A DNA stretch of 36,969 bases from Rhodospirillaceae bacterium (GCA_009772935.1 WOUR01000015.1:1-36969), one strand, 5' to 3'; positions 16,869 through 25,739 are shown, counted from the stretch's first letter. The notes: generated by a model not told the origin, from the sequence alone. Made by a program: numbers and translations.

Positions 16869-17540
16869 ATGGACCAGGTCCAACCGACCGGCCGTATCGA
16901 CGTCATCTCCGACGTCATCTGCCCCTGGTGCTACATCGGCAAGCGCCAGCTCGAGCGCGCGCTCGATCTTCTCGCCGCGCACCACTGCCGGGTCGCAGTC
17001 GCCTGGCATCCCTTCCAGCTCAATCCCGAGATGCCGCCTGCGGGCGTCGAGCGCACCAGCTACCGCATCTCCAAGTTCGGCAGCCTGGAACGTTCGCGCC
17101 AGCTCGACCAGCGTATCACCGAGACCGCCGCGACGGTCGGCCTCGAATTCCATCTCGACCGCATTGTGCGCACGCCCAATACGGTGAACGCCCATCGCCT
17201 GATCCGATTCGCCGGCCAGCGTGGCGTGCAGGACGCGGTCGTCGAGGAGCTGTTCGAGAGCTATTTCTGCAAGGGCGCCGACATCGGCGATTCGAAGATC
17301 CTGGCCGAGGTCGCTGCCGAAGCCGGGCTCGACCGCGCCGAGGTGCTCGCGATGCTGGCCAGCGACGAGGGCCGCCGCGAAGTGCTGGCCGGCGACCAGA
17401 TGGCGCGCAACGCCGGCATCCAGGGTGTGCCGAGCTTCGCCCTGCAAGGCCATGTGCTGTTCTCCGGGGCCGTGCCGGCCGAAGAGATGGCGCAGACCTT
17501 CCGCCGCGCCTGGGAAATCTTGAAGGAGCGCGCTGCTTAA
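16869..17540 (+). CDS. DsbA-family oxidoreductase (FrnE-like)
   Basis: Thioredoxin-fold protein of 223 residues with the redox motif C18-P-W-C21 in DVICPWCYIGKRQLE. It follows the FrnE subgroup: W-H-P-F-Q-L-N-P-E-M-P about 46-56, NTVNAHRLIRFA near 97-108, and the cis-Pro region GVPSFAL near 194. No signal peptide is present, so it is cytoplasmic, unlike classical DsbA. FrnE in Deinococcus is a disulfide isomerase tied to oxidative stress; other members act in polyketide synthesis. The start ATG 16869 has AGGGAAGGA at 16853-16861. Convergent with asmA 15 bases downstream. Confidence 0.9.
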   Translation: MDQVQPTGRIDVISDVICPWCYIGKRQLERALDLLAAHHCRVAVAWHPFQLNPEMPPAGVERTSYRISKFGSLERSRQLDQRITETAATVGLEFHLDRIVRTPNTVNAHRLIRFAGQRGVQDAVVEELFESYFCKGADIGDSKILAEVAAEAGLDRAEVLAMLASDEGRREVLAGDQMARNAGIQGVPSFALQGHVLFSGAVPAEEMAQTFRRAWEILKERAA

Positions 17541-17555
17541 CGGCAGCTCCTGTCA

Positions 17556-20500
17556 TCACCTGCCGCGAATGCTCATCGTCGGCGCGGAAACGGGCCCGTT
17601 CACCGTCATCACATAGTCGGTCGCGCCGTTCGAGCCCGAGTCGAGCGCAATCGTGGTCTCCGTGGTGGCAGCGGTCAGGCTGGTCCGGCTGTTGATTCGC
17701 GCCGTGGCGTTCGGACCCTTCAACGCGTGGTTCTGCAGGTTGATCTCGCCGTTCGAGAGGTTGATGTCGCCCTCGATCGTACTCTGCGCGTTGATGAAAC
17801 CCGAGATGACAGCCGAATTAAATCCCATCTCGGTGCTGAAGAGGCTGCCGATGCCGGTCGCAAAGGAGGCGAAGCCCAGCGAACCGCCGGCGACGGAGGG
17901 ATAGATGACGCCCGACAGATGGCCCTGCCCCGTCAGGGAATCGCGGATCTGGCCGGGCGAATTGCCCTGCCCCTGCAGCGCGATCCTCATGACGTTGATC
18001 TTGCCGTCGACCGCCACCTTCAGGTGCTCGTTGCCGAAGACATTCTGCCCGGCCGCACCGCGCAGCATCTCACCGACATAGATGCCCTGCAGCGTGCCCG
18101 CGACGTCGACCGTCATCGTGTCCTTCGAGGCGTCGACCGTACCGGCGAAGTCGACGGCGCCGCTGTAGAACTGGCCGGTGAGCTTGGAGACCTTGAATAC
18201 GCCGTTTCGCAGGGTCGCATTCATGTCGGCATAGGTGACCTTGAGAGCACCGATCTCGATGGCGCTCGTTTCGAGGTTCAGCGTGGCCTCGAAGGCGCGC
18301 AGGCCCGACAGGTCGATCTGCTTGTCGGTCGCGACGCGCGGGCCCCGCGCCGGCAGGGGCACGGCTTGGGCGTTTGCGCCGCCCGGAGCGGCCGGCAGTG
18401 CGGGCGTGGGCCGGGCCGGGGCGGGCCCATCGGTGACGCCCAGCCAGTCGTCGAGGTCGAGCGTACCCGGGATGCGCAGATTGGCCACGAAATTGGGCCT
18501 CGCGCCCAGCGTGGCATCGATACGCCCCGACATCTGCGTGCCGATCGCCGTCAGGTTGCCCTCGAACGAAGCCCGCTGGTCGTTGCCCTTGAAGGCGCCC
18601 TGGGCGGCCAGCCCGCCCAGCCCGGTCTGCGCCTTTCCGGTGGCTACCGAGACCAACCCGCTCGCATCCTGCGCCTGCAGGGCGAAGCTCGAGAGATCGA
18701 AGGCGAACTTGTCGCCCAGCACCAGCGAACCGGTGGCGCGGGCGGTCGCCCCCGCTGCCGTGACCGATGCATTGCGCAGGGTCAGCGCCTCCATCGTGCC
18801 GGCGACGCTGCCGCCCGCCGTCGAGGCGCCGAGCTTGCCGTTCAGGAACTTCGGCATGCCGGCATAGACCAGCAGCTTGTCGGTATCGGGCATCGTGGCG
18901 TTGAAAGTGAGGTCGAACCGCGGCGTCGTGCCGAAGTCGGCGACCTGGCCCTTGAGGTCGAACTTCGCACCCAGGACGTCGGCGACCTTGAGGCCGTTCA
19001 CCTTCAGGAGGTTGCCCTGCACGGCGAGGTCAGCCTCGATGCCGCTCAACGTCCCGCCGCGGAACACGAGCTTGGCGACCTTGGCCTTGAGTCCGAGTAC
19101 GGGCAGGGTCTTGTCGGGCGCAGCGGGAGCGGCGACCGGGGCGAGGGCCGGCGGCGTCGATGCGGCCGGATCCGCGACGACCGACGACTCGCGGGGCTGC
19201 GGCAGGTAGGCATCGAGGTCGAAACTGTCGAGTTGCACCGAGGTCGCCACCGTGAGCGGCAGTCCGAAGGTGATGCTGCCGCTGCCGCTCGCGCGCTGGC
19301 CGTCCAGATCCATCGCAAGATCGGAGATCTGCAGGCTGTTGGCCGTCGAGGCGACCTTCCCCTCGACCGCCAGGGTCTGGAGCTTGCCGGCCGGCACGCC
19401 CGACGTGTCGATCTGCAGCCACGCCAGAGTCTCGCGCAAACGCGGACCGGCCAGGCTGAATTGCCCGGCCGATTGTACGGCAGGGGCCGCACCCTGTTTG
19501 GGCGCCGGCCCAGCAGGAGCCACGGCCGCGGCGTTCGCCTTCAGGACCATGTCGCCCGGCAAGGTGGCGCTCAGCCGGGGCACGGCGATGACGCCGTTGC
19601 GGATCTCCACGGCAAGCCCCACGTCGCGCGCCGACCCCGTACGAGTGGCGACTTCCTGTGCGTCGATCGACAGCAGGACGGTGAACTCGGGCGGAAACGG
19701 CGACAGCGAGGTGGCAGCAGGCGCAGCGGGCGCCTTGGCGGGCGCGGCAGGAGCGGCAGGAGCGGCGGATGGGACGCCAGGCGACGCAGCCGGCGCCGCG
19801 GCGGGCTTCGGTCGGAACGCCCCCGGGTTGGACAGAATCGCTAGCCATTTCTCGGCATCGATCTTCGGGAAAGACAGTCTGCTCTCGAGCGACGGCTTGG
19901 CGCCGGTGACCAGGGTGACGCTGCCCGACACGCTTTCACTGCCGATCGACATCCTGAAGTCGGTGAGCGCCAGCTTCCCAGCCGTGAGGTCGATGTCCCC
20001 GTCGAAGGCGAAGGGGCCGATCACCGAAGCATCGAAAGAGGGGGGTTCCTGACCGCCGGCGCGCACCAGACTCGCGATGAAGTCTGTCAGCCCGCCGGTT
20101 GCGAGGGAGACCTTGCCCTTCACGTCCGCATCGACGGCGATACGGCTGACATGGCCGTCGAAGTTCAGCGTGCCGCTGTGCACCTTGAGCTTGAAGGACA
20201 TGTCGCTGCCCTTGTCGGTCGGCACGCCGACCTTCGCCATCAGGGACAGCGGGACACCGTTGACGGTCGCCGTGGCGTCGAAGTCGAACGGCCCCTGCAA
20301 AGAGCCGACCGACGCGAGCGCCTCCAGATTCTCGGCCTTCAGTATCTGACCCGTCTTCGGATTGGTGTAGCTGAGCGTCCCCTGACGGATCTTGAGGGTG
20401 CCGATCGCCAGATGCAGGCCGCTGCTCGGGGCGCCGGCCGGCTGGGCGGCGCCGGCGCCGGGGTGGAATTCCCAGTTGGGGCGGCCCTCGGCGTCGGTCT

Positions 20501-20867
20501 CGAGGACGAGAGTCGGCCTGAACAGCGTGAGCCGCCCGACCTCGATGCGCCCCTGCAGCAACGCCCAGAAGGACGGCGTGATGCCGACCCAGCGCACGTC
20601 TACCATCTGGGCGCCCTTGCCGCCCACGGCATTGGCGAAATGGACCTGCCGGGCACTGATTCGCAAGGTCGGGAAGACCGTGAGCTTCAGCGGCCCCTCG
20701 ATCACGAGCTCGCGACCGGTCGCTTCCTTCACGGCCGCGATCATGGCGGGCTTGTACTGGTCGATGTTCAGCAACGTGGGCGCCGCCAGGCCGGCAAGCG
20801 CCAGCAGCGCGGAAAACGCCACGACGGCCACGCCGGTCCGGATCCAGGTTCGCTTCTGCATGGCCAT
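17556..20867 (-). CDS. AsmA family protein (large, inner-membrane anchored)
   Basis: Predicted envelope protein of 1103 residues. An N-terminal membrane anchor (about 11-31) is followed by the AsmA hallmark L-N-I-D-Q-Y-K-P and the GRELVIEGPLKLTVFPTLRISARQV region (51-75). AsmA-like proteins are bridge-like lipid transporters in the current view, spanning the periplasm; here the long beta-rich body and the C-terminal GTLQGIYVGEMLRGAAGQ and GEINLQNHALKGPNATA regions fit this. Two Pro/Ala-rich linkers, at about 353-390 and near 820-850, break the body into segments. A second ATG at 20861 is an alternative start. Upstream, 83 bases away, lies the UPF0178 gene on the same strand. Confidence 0.9.
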   Translation of the reverse strand: MAMQKRTWIRTGVAVVAFSALLALAGLAAPTLLNIDQYKPAMIAAVKEATGRELVIEGPLKLTVFPTLRISARQVHFANAVGGKGAQMVDVRWVGITPSFWALLQGRIEVGRLTLFRPTLVLETDAEGRPNWEFHPGAGAAQPAGAPSSGLHLAIGTLKIRQGTLSYTNPKTGQILKAENLEALASVGSLQGPFDFDATATVNGVPLSLMAKVGVPTDKGSDMSFKLKVHSGTLNFDGHVSRIAVDADVKGKVSLATGGLTDFIASLVRAGGQEPPSFDASVIGPFAFDGDIDLTAGKLALTDFRMSIGSESVSGSVTLVTGAKPSLESRLSFPKIDAEKWLAILSNPGAFRPKPAAAPAASPGVPSAAPAAPAAPAKAPAAPAATSLSPFPPEFTVLLSIDAQEVATRTGSARDVGLAVEIRNGVIAVPRLSATLPGDMVLKANAAAVAPAGPAPKQGAAPAVQSAGQFSLAGPRLRETLAWLQIDTSGVPAGKLQTLAVEGKVASTANSLQISDLAMDLDGQRASGSGSITFGLPLTVATSVQLDSFDLDAYLPQPRESSVVADPAASTPPALAPVAAPAAPDKTLPVLGLKAKVAKLVFRGGTLSGIEADLAVQGNLLKVNGLKVADVLGAKFDLKGQVADFGTTPRFDLTFNATMPDTDKLLVYAGMPKFLNGKLGASTAGGSVAGTMEALTLRNASVTAAGATARATGSLVLGDKFAFDLSSFALQAQDASGLVSVATGKAQTGLGGLAAQGAFKGNDQRASFEGNLTAIGTQMSGRIDATLGARPNFVANLRIPGTLDLDDWLGVTDGPAPARPTPALPAAPGGANAQAVPLPARGPRVATDKQIDLSGLRAFEATLNLETSAIEIGALKVTYADMNATLRNGVFKVSKLTGQFYSGAVDFAGTVDASKDTMTVDVAGTLQGIYVGEMLRGAAGQNVFGNEHLKVAVDGKINVMRIALQGQGNSPGQIRDSLTGQGHLSGVIYPSVAGGSLGFASFATGIGSLFSTEMGFNSAVISGFINAQSTIEGDINLSNGEINLQNHALKGPNATARINSRTSLTAATTETTIALDSGSNGATDYVMTVNGPVSAPTMSIRGR

Positions 20868-20936
20868 CTACTCGTGAACGCCTCGTGCCCGTGAACGCCA
20901 CCAGGCGTCGCAGGATGCCTCCCCAGTCTATTGGAC

Positions 20937-20951
20937 GCCCCGCTCCGGGGC
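20937..20951. repeat. Short GC-rich hairpin at the UPF0178 3' end
   Basis: GCCCCG (20937-20942) pairs with CGGGGC (20946-20951) around a 3-base loop. The right arm touches the stop codon of the UPF0178 gene. In the minus-strand transcript there is no U-run after it, so it may attenuate rather than terminate, or stabilise the mRNA end. Confidence 0.35.
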
Positions 20952-21409
20952 TATTCCAAGGCGCGCCGCCTGAGATTCTTCTGGACGGCCTCGTCGAGCG
21001 CCGACAGGAAGCGCGACCGGTCGCGCGGCGCCATCGGCCGGGGCCCGCCCGTGATCTCGCCCATCGCCCGAAGGTTGGACATCAGTTCCCGGTTCGCCAT
21101 GGCCATGCCGATCGAGGAGGCGGTGAAGGGCACGCCATTGGCGCCGATGACCGAAGCGCCCTTCTTGAGGCTGCGATCGGCGAGCGGGATATCGGACGTG
21201 ATGACGATGTCACCGGGCCCGGCCCGCTCGGCGATCCAGTCGTCGGCCGCGTCGAACCCGTCGCTCACGACGACTCGCTCGATCCGCGGATCGCGCGGCA
21301 CGTTGATGTAGGCGTTGGCCACGACGAAGACCTTGAGTCCGTAGCGCTCGGCCACGCGATAGACCTCGGCCTTCACCGGGCAGGCATCGGCATCGATGTA
21401 GATTTCGAT
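20951..21409 (-). CDS. UPF0178 (YaiI/YqxD, DUF188) family protein, apparently starting at AUC
   Basis: Small protein (152 residues from 21409) of the DUF188 family, which resembles PIN/NYN-like nuclease folds; function unproven. The N-terminal [10 protein letters not shown] is the family signature and the [12 protein letters not shown] and [13 protein letters not shown] stretches are also conserved. The first ordinary in-frame start is GTG 21376, but that would delete the DADACP motif. An in-frame TGA lies at 21412-21410, and directly after it ATC GAA ATC TAC follows a perfect AGGAGG (21420-21415) at 5 bases. The probable start is therefore ATC 21409, in the place of the usual ATG. The alternative is an ATG-to-ATC mutation or sequencing error, or a start at GTG with a truncated product. 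Confidence 0.75.
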   Translation of the reverse strand: MEIYIDADACPVKAEVYRVAERYGLKVFVVANAYINVPRDPRIERVVVSDGFDAADDWIAERAGPGDIVITSDIPLADRSLKKGASVIGANGVPFTASSIGMAMANRELMSNLRAMGEITGGPRPMAPRDRSRFLSALDEAVQKNLRRRALE

Positions 21410-21440
21410 TCAAACCTCCTCGGCCTCGTTCCTGTCGAGC

Positions 21441-22547
21441 TCAACTCAGGACGGCGACTTGCTTGCGCTCGATCAGGGCGAAATCGATGGCCGCTCCCAG
21501 GCCCGGTCCGTTCGGCACGTGCACCATGCCGTCGCGCCCGACGACGATGTCCTTTTCCAGACCGTACTTTTGCGCACCGTCCGGAAGCAGGACCTCGAAG
21601 AACTCGGTGTTGCGGATCGAGGCGATGACGTGGAGGTTCGCGACATTGTTCAGCGAGTTGCCACCGTGGTGAACCTCGTAGTTCATGCGAAACGCCTCGG
21701 CGAGGTGCGCGGTCTTCACCAGCGTGGTGATGCCGCCCTTCACGGCCACGTCGCCACGCAGATAGTCGGTGGCCTTCTCCATGATCCAGGGCTGGTAGGA
21801 ATCGAGGCCGGTCTGCGGATACTCGGTGGCCATGATCGGAATGGAGAGCTGCTGCTTCAGCTTGGTGTAGTTGTAGATGTCCTGGTCGGCCAGCGGGTCC
21901 TCGTACCAGTAGAAACCCATCTCCTCGACGGCGCGGCCGACACGGATGGCGGCCGGGTAATCGTAGCTCCAGGTCGAATCGAGCATGATCGTGTAGTCGC
22001 CGACGGCGCGGCGCACCGCCTCGCAGACCTTTATGTCTTCCTTCCAGCGCGTGGGCGGATGGATCTTGTAGGCGGCCCAGCCCTGTTCCTTGAACTGCAT
22101 CGCTTCCTCGGCGTACTCGGCGGGCGAGGCCAGCACCGCGGAACTGGCATAGGCCGGCACGGTCTCGCGATAGGTTCCGAGCAGGCGATGGATCGGCTGG
22201 CCCATCGCCTTGCCCACCAGGTCCCACAGCGCCACGTCGACCGCGCCGATGGCACGCACGCCGGCGGAGCGCTGGCGCTTCCAGATCTCCTGATTGATGT
22301 GCTCGCGCTGGAACGGATCCTTGCCGATCAGCACCGGCTTCAAGTGCGATATCAGCCCCTGCCCGTCGGTCGTCGCGGGATTCATCGCCGAGCCTAGGAA
22401 GGCGTGCCCCTCCAGGCCCTCGTCCGTCATGACACGCAACAGTCCCAGCGCGCTCTTGCCCGAGAAGCGGCCGGTATGGGCGCCGTAGGTCGTGGGCGGA
22501 ATGTCGTCCCAGGCGAACAGCGTCAGCGTGACGTCGGTGATCTTCAT
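21441..22547 (-). CDS. Mandelate racemase family enolase-superfamily enzyme (second copy type)
   Basis: Enolase-superfamily protein of 368 residues, a different subgroup from the one at 3683-4819. Active-site elements: K161-x-H163 in AYKIHPP, metal ligands D190 (MLDSTWSYD), E216 (YEDPL) and E242 (ATEYP), an Asp (D266) five residues before the GG of the V-K-G-G-I-T motif, and H293-H294 in EVHHGGNSLNN. K-x-H in place of K-x-K is seen in some acid-sugar dehydratases. ATG 22547 overlaps the TGA of the upstream carboxylesterase (ATGA) and has GGGAGA upstream; a longer in-frame start at 22655 lies inside that gene. The pair suggests hydrolysis of an ester followed by dehydration of the released acid, which is inference. 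Confidence 0.88.
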   Translation of the reverse strand: MKITDVTLTLFAWDDIPPTTYGAHTGRFSGKSALGLLRVMTDEGLEGHAFLGSAMNPATTDGQGLISHLKPVLIGKDPFQREHINQEIWKRQRSAGVRAIGAVDVALWDLVGKAMGQPIHRLLGTYRETVPAYASSAVLASPAEYAEEAMQFKEQGWAAYKIHPPTRWKEDIKVCEAVRRAVGDYTIMLDSTWSYDYPAAIRVGRAVEEMGFYWYEDPLADQDIYNYTKLKQQLSIPIMATEYPQTGLDSYQPWIMEKATDYLRGDVAVKGGITTLVKTAHLAEAFRMNYEVHHGGNSLNNVANLHVIASIRNTEFFEVLLPDGAQKYGLEKDIVVGRDGMVHVPNGPGLGAAIDFALIERKQVAVLS

Positions 22548-24079
22548 TGCTTTGTCTCCCAGACCCGCCGCTCCGTGCCCAGCGGGTCGATGTCGAGGTG
22601 GCAAACCGTGTCGAAAATCATCGTGGCCCGCATGCGCGTCGAATAGGAGGGCCACACCGGCAAGCCGGGGTGGCTCGGATCGCCGTTGCGCGCGAAGGCG
22701 ATCCAGGCCCGGCTCATCGTCTCACCGAGCGGCAGGCGCGCGGGATCGTCGCCGGTCAGCTCCGCCGTCTCGAGATTGGAGAAGACGAAGGGAATTTCGA
22801 GCGTGTGGCAGGAGCGCAGCCGGCCGCCCAGCACCGGTGTCTCCCAGGCGAAGAGATAGACGAACACCGGCGCCGCCTCCTGCGCCAGCTTGCGTTCCGC
22901 GATCACAAGCGACGGTGCGCGGATGCCCTGGTCGGAAACGATGGCGATGGCGATCTCGTCCGGCCTGAGCCTTGGCTGCGCCTTGCGATAGGTGGCGACG
23001 ATCTCGGCCGCCCGCGCGCCAAGATAGGGCGTGAGCGACTCGGGCAGGCTCTCGAAGGTCGCGTCGGCGACCCAGGGCATGTGACCCAGGAACAGGGTCA
23101 TCTCGTCCTTGTTGCTGCCGATCATCAGCGGCACGTCGATCGACGGCAGAGGTGCATCGGGGGCGAAGGGCCCGCCCGGAAACAGCGTGCCGTCGATCAC
23201 CGGGTTGAAGCCGAGCCGTCGCCGGTCGGCGAAGGCGGCTCGGCTGACCCCCGCGAGCACCTTGACCTGCGCTTCGAGGAGCTTCGCCGCAGGCAGTTCG
23301 CGAAGCTTGCCGGCATCGGCCGCATCCAGTCCCAGATGCTCCAGCATCTGGCGCGCCGTCCTGGTGCCGTCCTCGCGATTGGCCATCTGCACGGCCGGCC
23401 CGCTCTGGATGATGGCCTTGTGGAACAGGCCCTTGGCCGGCGGCATGGCCATCAACACGCTCACCTTCGCGCCACCGCCCGATTCGCCGAAGATGGTGAC
23501 GTTGTTGGGATCGCCACCGAAGCGGGCGATGTTGTCGCGTACCCATTCGAGCGCCGCCACGATATCGAGCACGCCCGCGAGACCCGCATGCTCGAAGCCG
23601 CCGGCCGTGTCCTCGAGATGCAGGTAACCCAGCGCACCCAGCCGATGGTTGAACGAGACGACGACGACATCGTCGAGCCGGCAGAGATTGGCGCCGTCCG
23701 ACCAGGGCGAGGAACCCGAACCGGTGATGAAGGCGCCGCCATGACACCAGAACAGAACCGGCCGCTCCGATCCGTCGCGCCCCGACGTCCAGACGTTGAG
23801 ATAGAGACAGTCCTCGTCGAGCTCCTGCTTTCCGGCGAGCGTGAAGATGCGCAGCAGATCCTCGGGCAGCGCGAAGACATTCGGGCTTTGCACCGCCATG
23901 TTGCCGTACTCGAACGCGTCGCGAACACCGGACCAGGCCGTGGGCTTGCGCGGCGGCCGGAAGCGCAGCTCGCCAAGCGGCGGCTCGGCATACGGAATGC
24001 CCTTGAAGATCTCGACTCCGCGGTCGCTGATGCCGCGGATCCGTCCGGCGGTTGTCTCGACGACGATTTCTGCTGTCAT
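22544..24079 (-). CDS. Type B carboxylesterase/lipase family protein
   Basis: Alpha/beta hydrolase of 511 residues. FKGIPYAEPPLGELRFRPP near 25-43 and EDCLYLNVW (89-97) are family signatures; the oxyanion hole is HGG (113-115); the nucleophile is S200 in FGESGGGAK, with Gly in place of the more common Ala after the Ser; the acid is probably E326 in GSNKDEMT; the His is H425 in CHTLEIPF. No signal peptide, so likely cytoplasmic. ATG 24079 is preferred because GGAAG precedes it and the family N-terminus then begins with TTAGRIRG; an upstream start at 24154 would extend into the divergent region. It is the first gene of a minus-strand run with the enolase-like gene. Confidence 0.9.
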   Translation of the reverse strand: MTAEIVVETTAGRIRGISDRGVEIFKGIPYAEPPLGELRFRPPRKPTAWSGVRDAFEYGNMAVQSPNVFALPEDLLRIFTLAGKQELDEDCLYLNVWTSGRDGSERPVLFWCHGGAFITGSGSSPWSDGANLCRLDDVVVVSFNHRLGALGYLHLEDTAGGFEHAGLAGVLDIVAALEWVRDNIARFGGDPNNVTIFGESGGGAKVSVLMAMPPAKGLFHKAIIQSGPAVQMANREDGTRTARQMLEHLGLDAADAGKLRELPAAKLLEAQVKVLAGVSRAAFADRRRLGFNPVIDGTLFPGGPFAPDAPLPSIDVPLMIGSNKDEMTLFLGHMPWVADATFESLPESLTPYLGARAAEIVATYRKAQPRLRPDEIAIAIVSDQGIRAPSLVIAERKLAQEAAPVFVYLFAWETPVLGGRLRSCHTLEIPFVFSNLETAELTGDDPARLPLGETMSRAWIAFARNGDPSHPGLPVWPSYSTRMRATMIFDTVCHLDIDPLGTERRVWETKQ

Positions 24080-24219
24080 GGCTTCCAGTCTAGCGCGAAC
24101 GGCGGGGCCGGCGCTGTGATCGGAGCGTATCAGTTTCGCATGGCTGTACGCCAAGCTCCTTCGGGCCCGTGAGCTGGCTGGCCATGCTCATCAACCTATC
24201 ATCCGGCACCGGTTGGCCA

Positions 24220-24225
24220 TAGACT
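24220..24225 (+). promoter_or_regulatory. TAGACT -10-like element 6 bases before an ATG
   Basis: TAGACT ends 6 bases before ATG 24232, and bases 24226-24231 (GCCGGC) hold no Shine-Dalgarno, the arrangement expected for leaderless transcription. No clear -35 hexamer is visible at the right distance. The rest of the 152-base divergent gap (24080-24231) shows no further element I can support. Confidence 0.3.
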
Positions 24226-24231
24226 GCCGGC

Positions 24232-24957
24232 ATGAACGACACGGTCCGAGCCCAACTTGCACCCACCGGCGTCCTGCGCGCCGGCATCAATCTCTCCAAC
24301 TTCCTGCTGGTCACCGGCCGCAGCGAGAACGGCGAGCCCACCGGAGTCGCGCCCGACATGGCGCGCGAGATCGCGACCGCCCTGGGCGTGCCCGTGAAGT
24401 ACGTCACCTTCAAGTCGCCCGGCGAACTCGGCGACCAGGTCGGCAAGGACGTATGGGACATCGGCCTGATCGGCGCCGAGCCGCAGCGCGCCGAGAAGAT
24501 CCAGTTCACCGCCGCCTATGTCGAGATCGAGGCGACCTACATGGTGCCCGAGGGCTCTCCCATCAAATCGATTGCCGATGTGGACAGGAAGGGCGTGCGC
24601 ATCGCCGTCTCCGCCCGCTCCGCCTACGATCTCTGGCTGGTGAACAACATCAGGAACGCCACCCTGGTGCAGGTGAGCGGTCTCGATGCCGCCTACGAGA
24701 AGTTCATGTCCGACAAGCTCGAGGTGCTGGCGGGTCTCCGCCCCGGCCTTCTCAAGGATGTCGAGAAGGCGCCGGGCCTGAAGATCCTCGACGGCAAGTT
24801 CACCGCGGTGCAACAGGCGGTCGGCACGGCGAAGGCCAATGTCGAGGCCGCTTCCTTCCTCGCGGACTTCGTCGAGAAGGCCAAGAAGTCCGGCATGGTC
24901 CAGAGCTTCATCGACCGTCACAGGGTCAAGGGCCTCTCCGTCGCACCGCCCGCCTGA
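24232..24957 (+). CDS. Substrate-binding-protein-like protein (SBP_bac_3 fold) lacking a signal peptide
   Basis: A 241-residue protein with the fold of amino-acid ABC receptors: GVLRAGINLSNFLLVTG, PTGVAPDMAREIATALGVPVKYV, DIGLIGAEPQRAEKIQFTAAYVEIEATY, GVRIAVSARSAYDLWL and a C-terminal VEKAKKSGMVQ. Such proteins normally carry a signal peptide, but here the protein opens MNDTVRAQLAPTG and an in-frame TAG at 24220-24222 rules out a longer start. No transporter genes are adjacent. It may act in the cytoplasm as a ligand-binding or enzymatic (dehydratase-like) relative, or be exported by an unrecognised route. I recall similar signal-less forms in rhizobial-type genomes, but cannot check this here. 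Confidence 0.85.
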   Translation: MNDTVRAQLAPTGVLRAGINLSNFLLVTGRSENGEPTGVAPDMAREIATALGVPVKYVTFKSPGELGDQVGKDVWDIGLIGAEPQRAEKIQFTAAYVEIEATYMVPEGSPIKSIADVDRKGVRIAVSARSAYDLWLVNNIRNATLVQVSGLDAAYEKFMSDKLEVLAGLRPGLLKDVEKAPGLKILDGKFTAVQQAVGTAKANVEAASFLADFVEKAKKSGMVQSFIDRHRVKGLSVAPPA

Positions 24958-24983
24958 TCGTTCTAGAGACTGCCCGGCCCTTC

Positions 24984-25676
24984 ATGGAACTGAACGTCAA
25001 GACCCTCTATCTGATTGGCGGCATCGTCACCCTCGCCAGTGCGGGTGCGACACTCCTGACCTGGTATCACCATCGCAAGGCGCCCGGGCTTCGTGCCTGG
25101 GCAGCCGCCCTGCTGCTCACCGTCGTCGGCGCGCTCATCCTGCGTGTCCGCACCTCCCATGCCGATCCGGCGCCTGTCCTGGCCGCCGATATGCTGGTCG
25201 TCGCGGGCTTTGCCGCGATGTGGCTGAGCCTGCGCTTCGCCAACCGGGACCGTCGCGACATGGTACGGTTGATTGCGTTCGCCGTCGGCATCAGCGCAGC
25301 CTTTCTCGCCCTGTTCGTCGTCCTGAGAGCCCTCGGCGCGGGACTACAGGCGGCGTCGGTGCCCTTCTCTTTGTTCCTCGGCTTGCTGGGACTGGCTTGT
25401 GCCTGGGAGATCCGGCAAGGCCGCCGTAAGGACGATCTGCGCAGCCGCCTGCCAGCCGCGCTCGCCTTCGTCGGCCTCGGAATCGCCCGGGTCGCCCGGG
25501 CCGCCGTCCTGGGCTTCGAGGTGGCCCACATCCTGCCGCCGGGCGCAGCAGCGGCGACGCATCCCTACACCCTCTACGCCACGATCGTGTTCACCGTGGT
25601 GGTGACCTACGGTCTGGTGATGATGGCCAACGAACAGGCCGGCCGCCGCGAGGCGTTGCTGTTCGCCGAACGCTGA
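24984..25676 (+). CDS. Integral membrane protein resembling the sensor half of a diguanylate cyclase
   Basis: A 230-residue protein with about six membrane segments: roughly 7-26, 38-53, 62-78, 90-112, 118-135 and 185-205, and an extended hydrophobic stretch at 150-175. The layout and the ending GLVMMANEQAGRREALLFAER look like the N-terminal membrane sensor of GGDEF proteins, stopping just where the linker helix to the catalytic domain would begin. No GGDEF motif follows in any frame up to the MarR gene. It may be a free-standing sensor or a remnant. It starts 26 bases after the binding-protein-like gene and may be cotranscribed. No specific family name can be given. Confidence 0.7.
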   Translation: MELNVKTLYLIGGIVTLASAGATLLTWYHHRKAPGLRAWAAALLLTVVGALILRVRTSHADPAPVLAADMLVVAGFAAMWLSLRFANRDRRDMVRLIAFAVGISAAFLALFVVLRALGAGLQAASVPFSLFLGLLGLACAWEIRQGRRKDDLRSRLPAALAFVGLGIARVARAAVLGFEVAHILPPGAAAATHPYTLYATIVFTVVVTYGLVMMANEQAGRREALLFAER

Positions 25677-25739
25677 CGCCGAACCTTCGCTGCCGATGAA
25701 CGGGCCGATCGCTCTCGTCCCATGAGGCCCAAAGTGTTA

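Noticed and set aside
17541..17565. CGGCAG/CTGCCG inverted repeat between the FrnE-like and AsmA genes
   Set aside because: Six-bp stem with a 13-base loop and no T-run, running into the AsmA coding end.
21210..21413. TTG-started ORF beginning 1 base after the AGGAGG of the UPF0178 gene
   Set aside because: Spacing of 1 base is too short, and the product is an Arg-rich shadow in the wrong frame.
24190..24231. A signal peptide upstream of the binding-protein-like gene
   Set aside because: The in-frame TAG at 24220-24222 blocks any extension.
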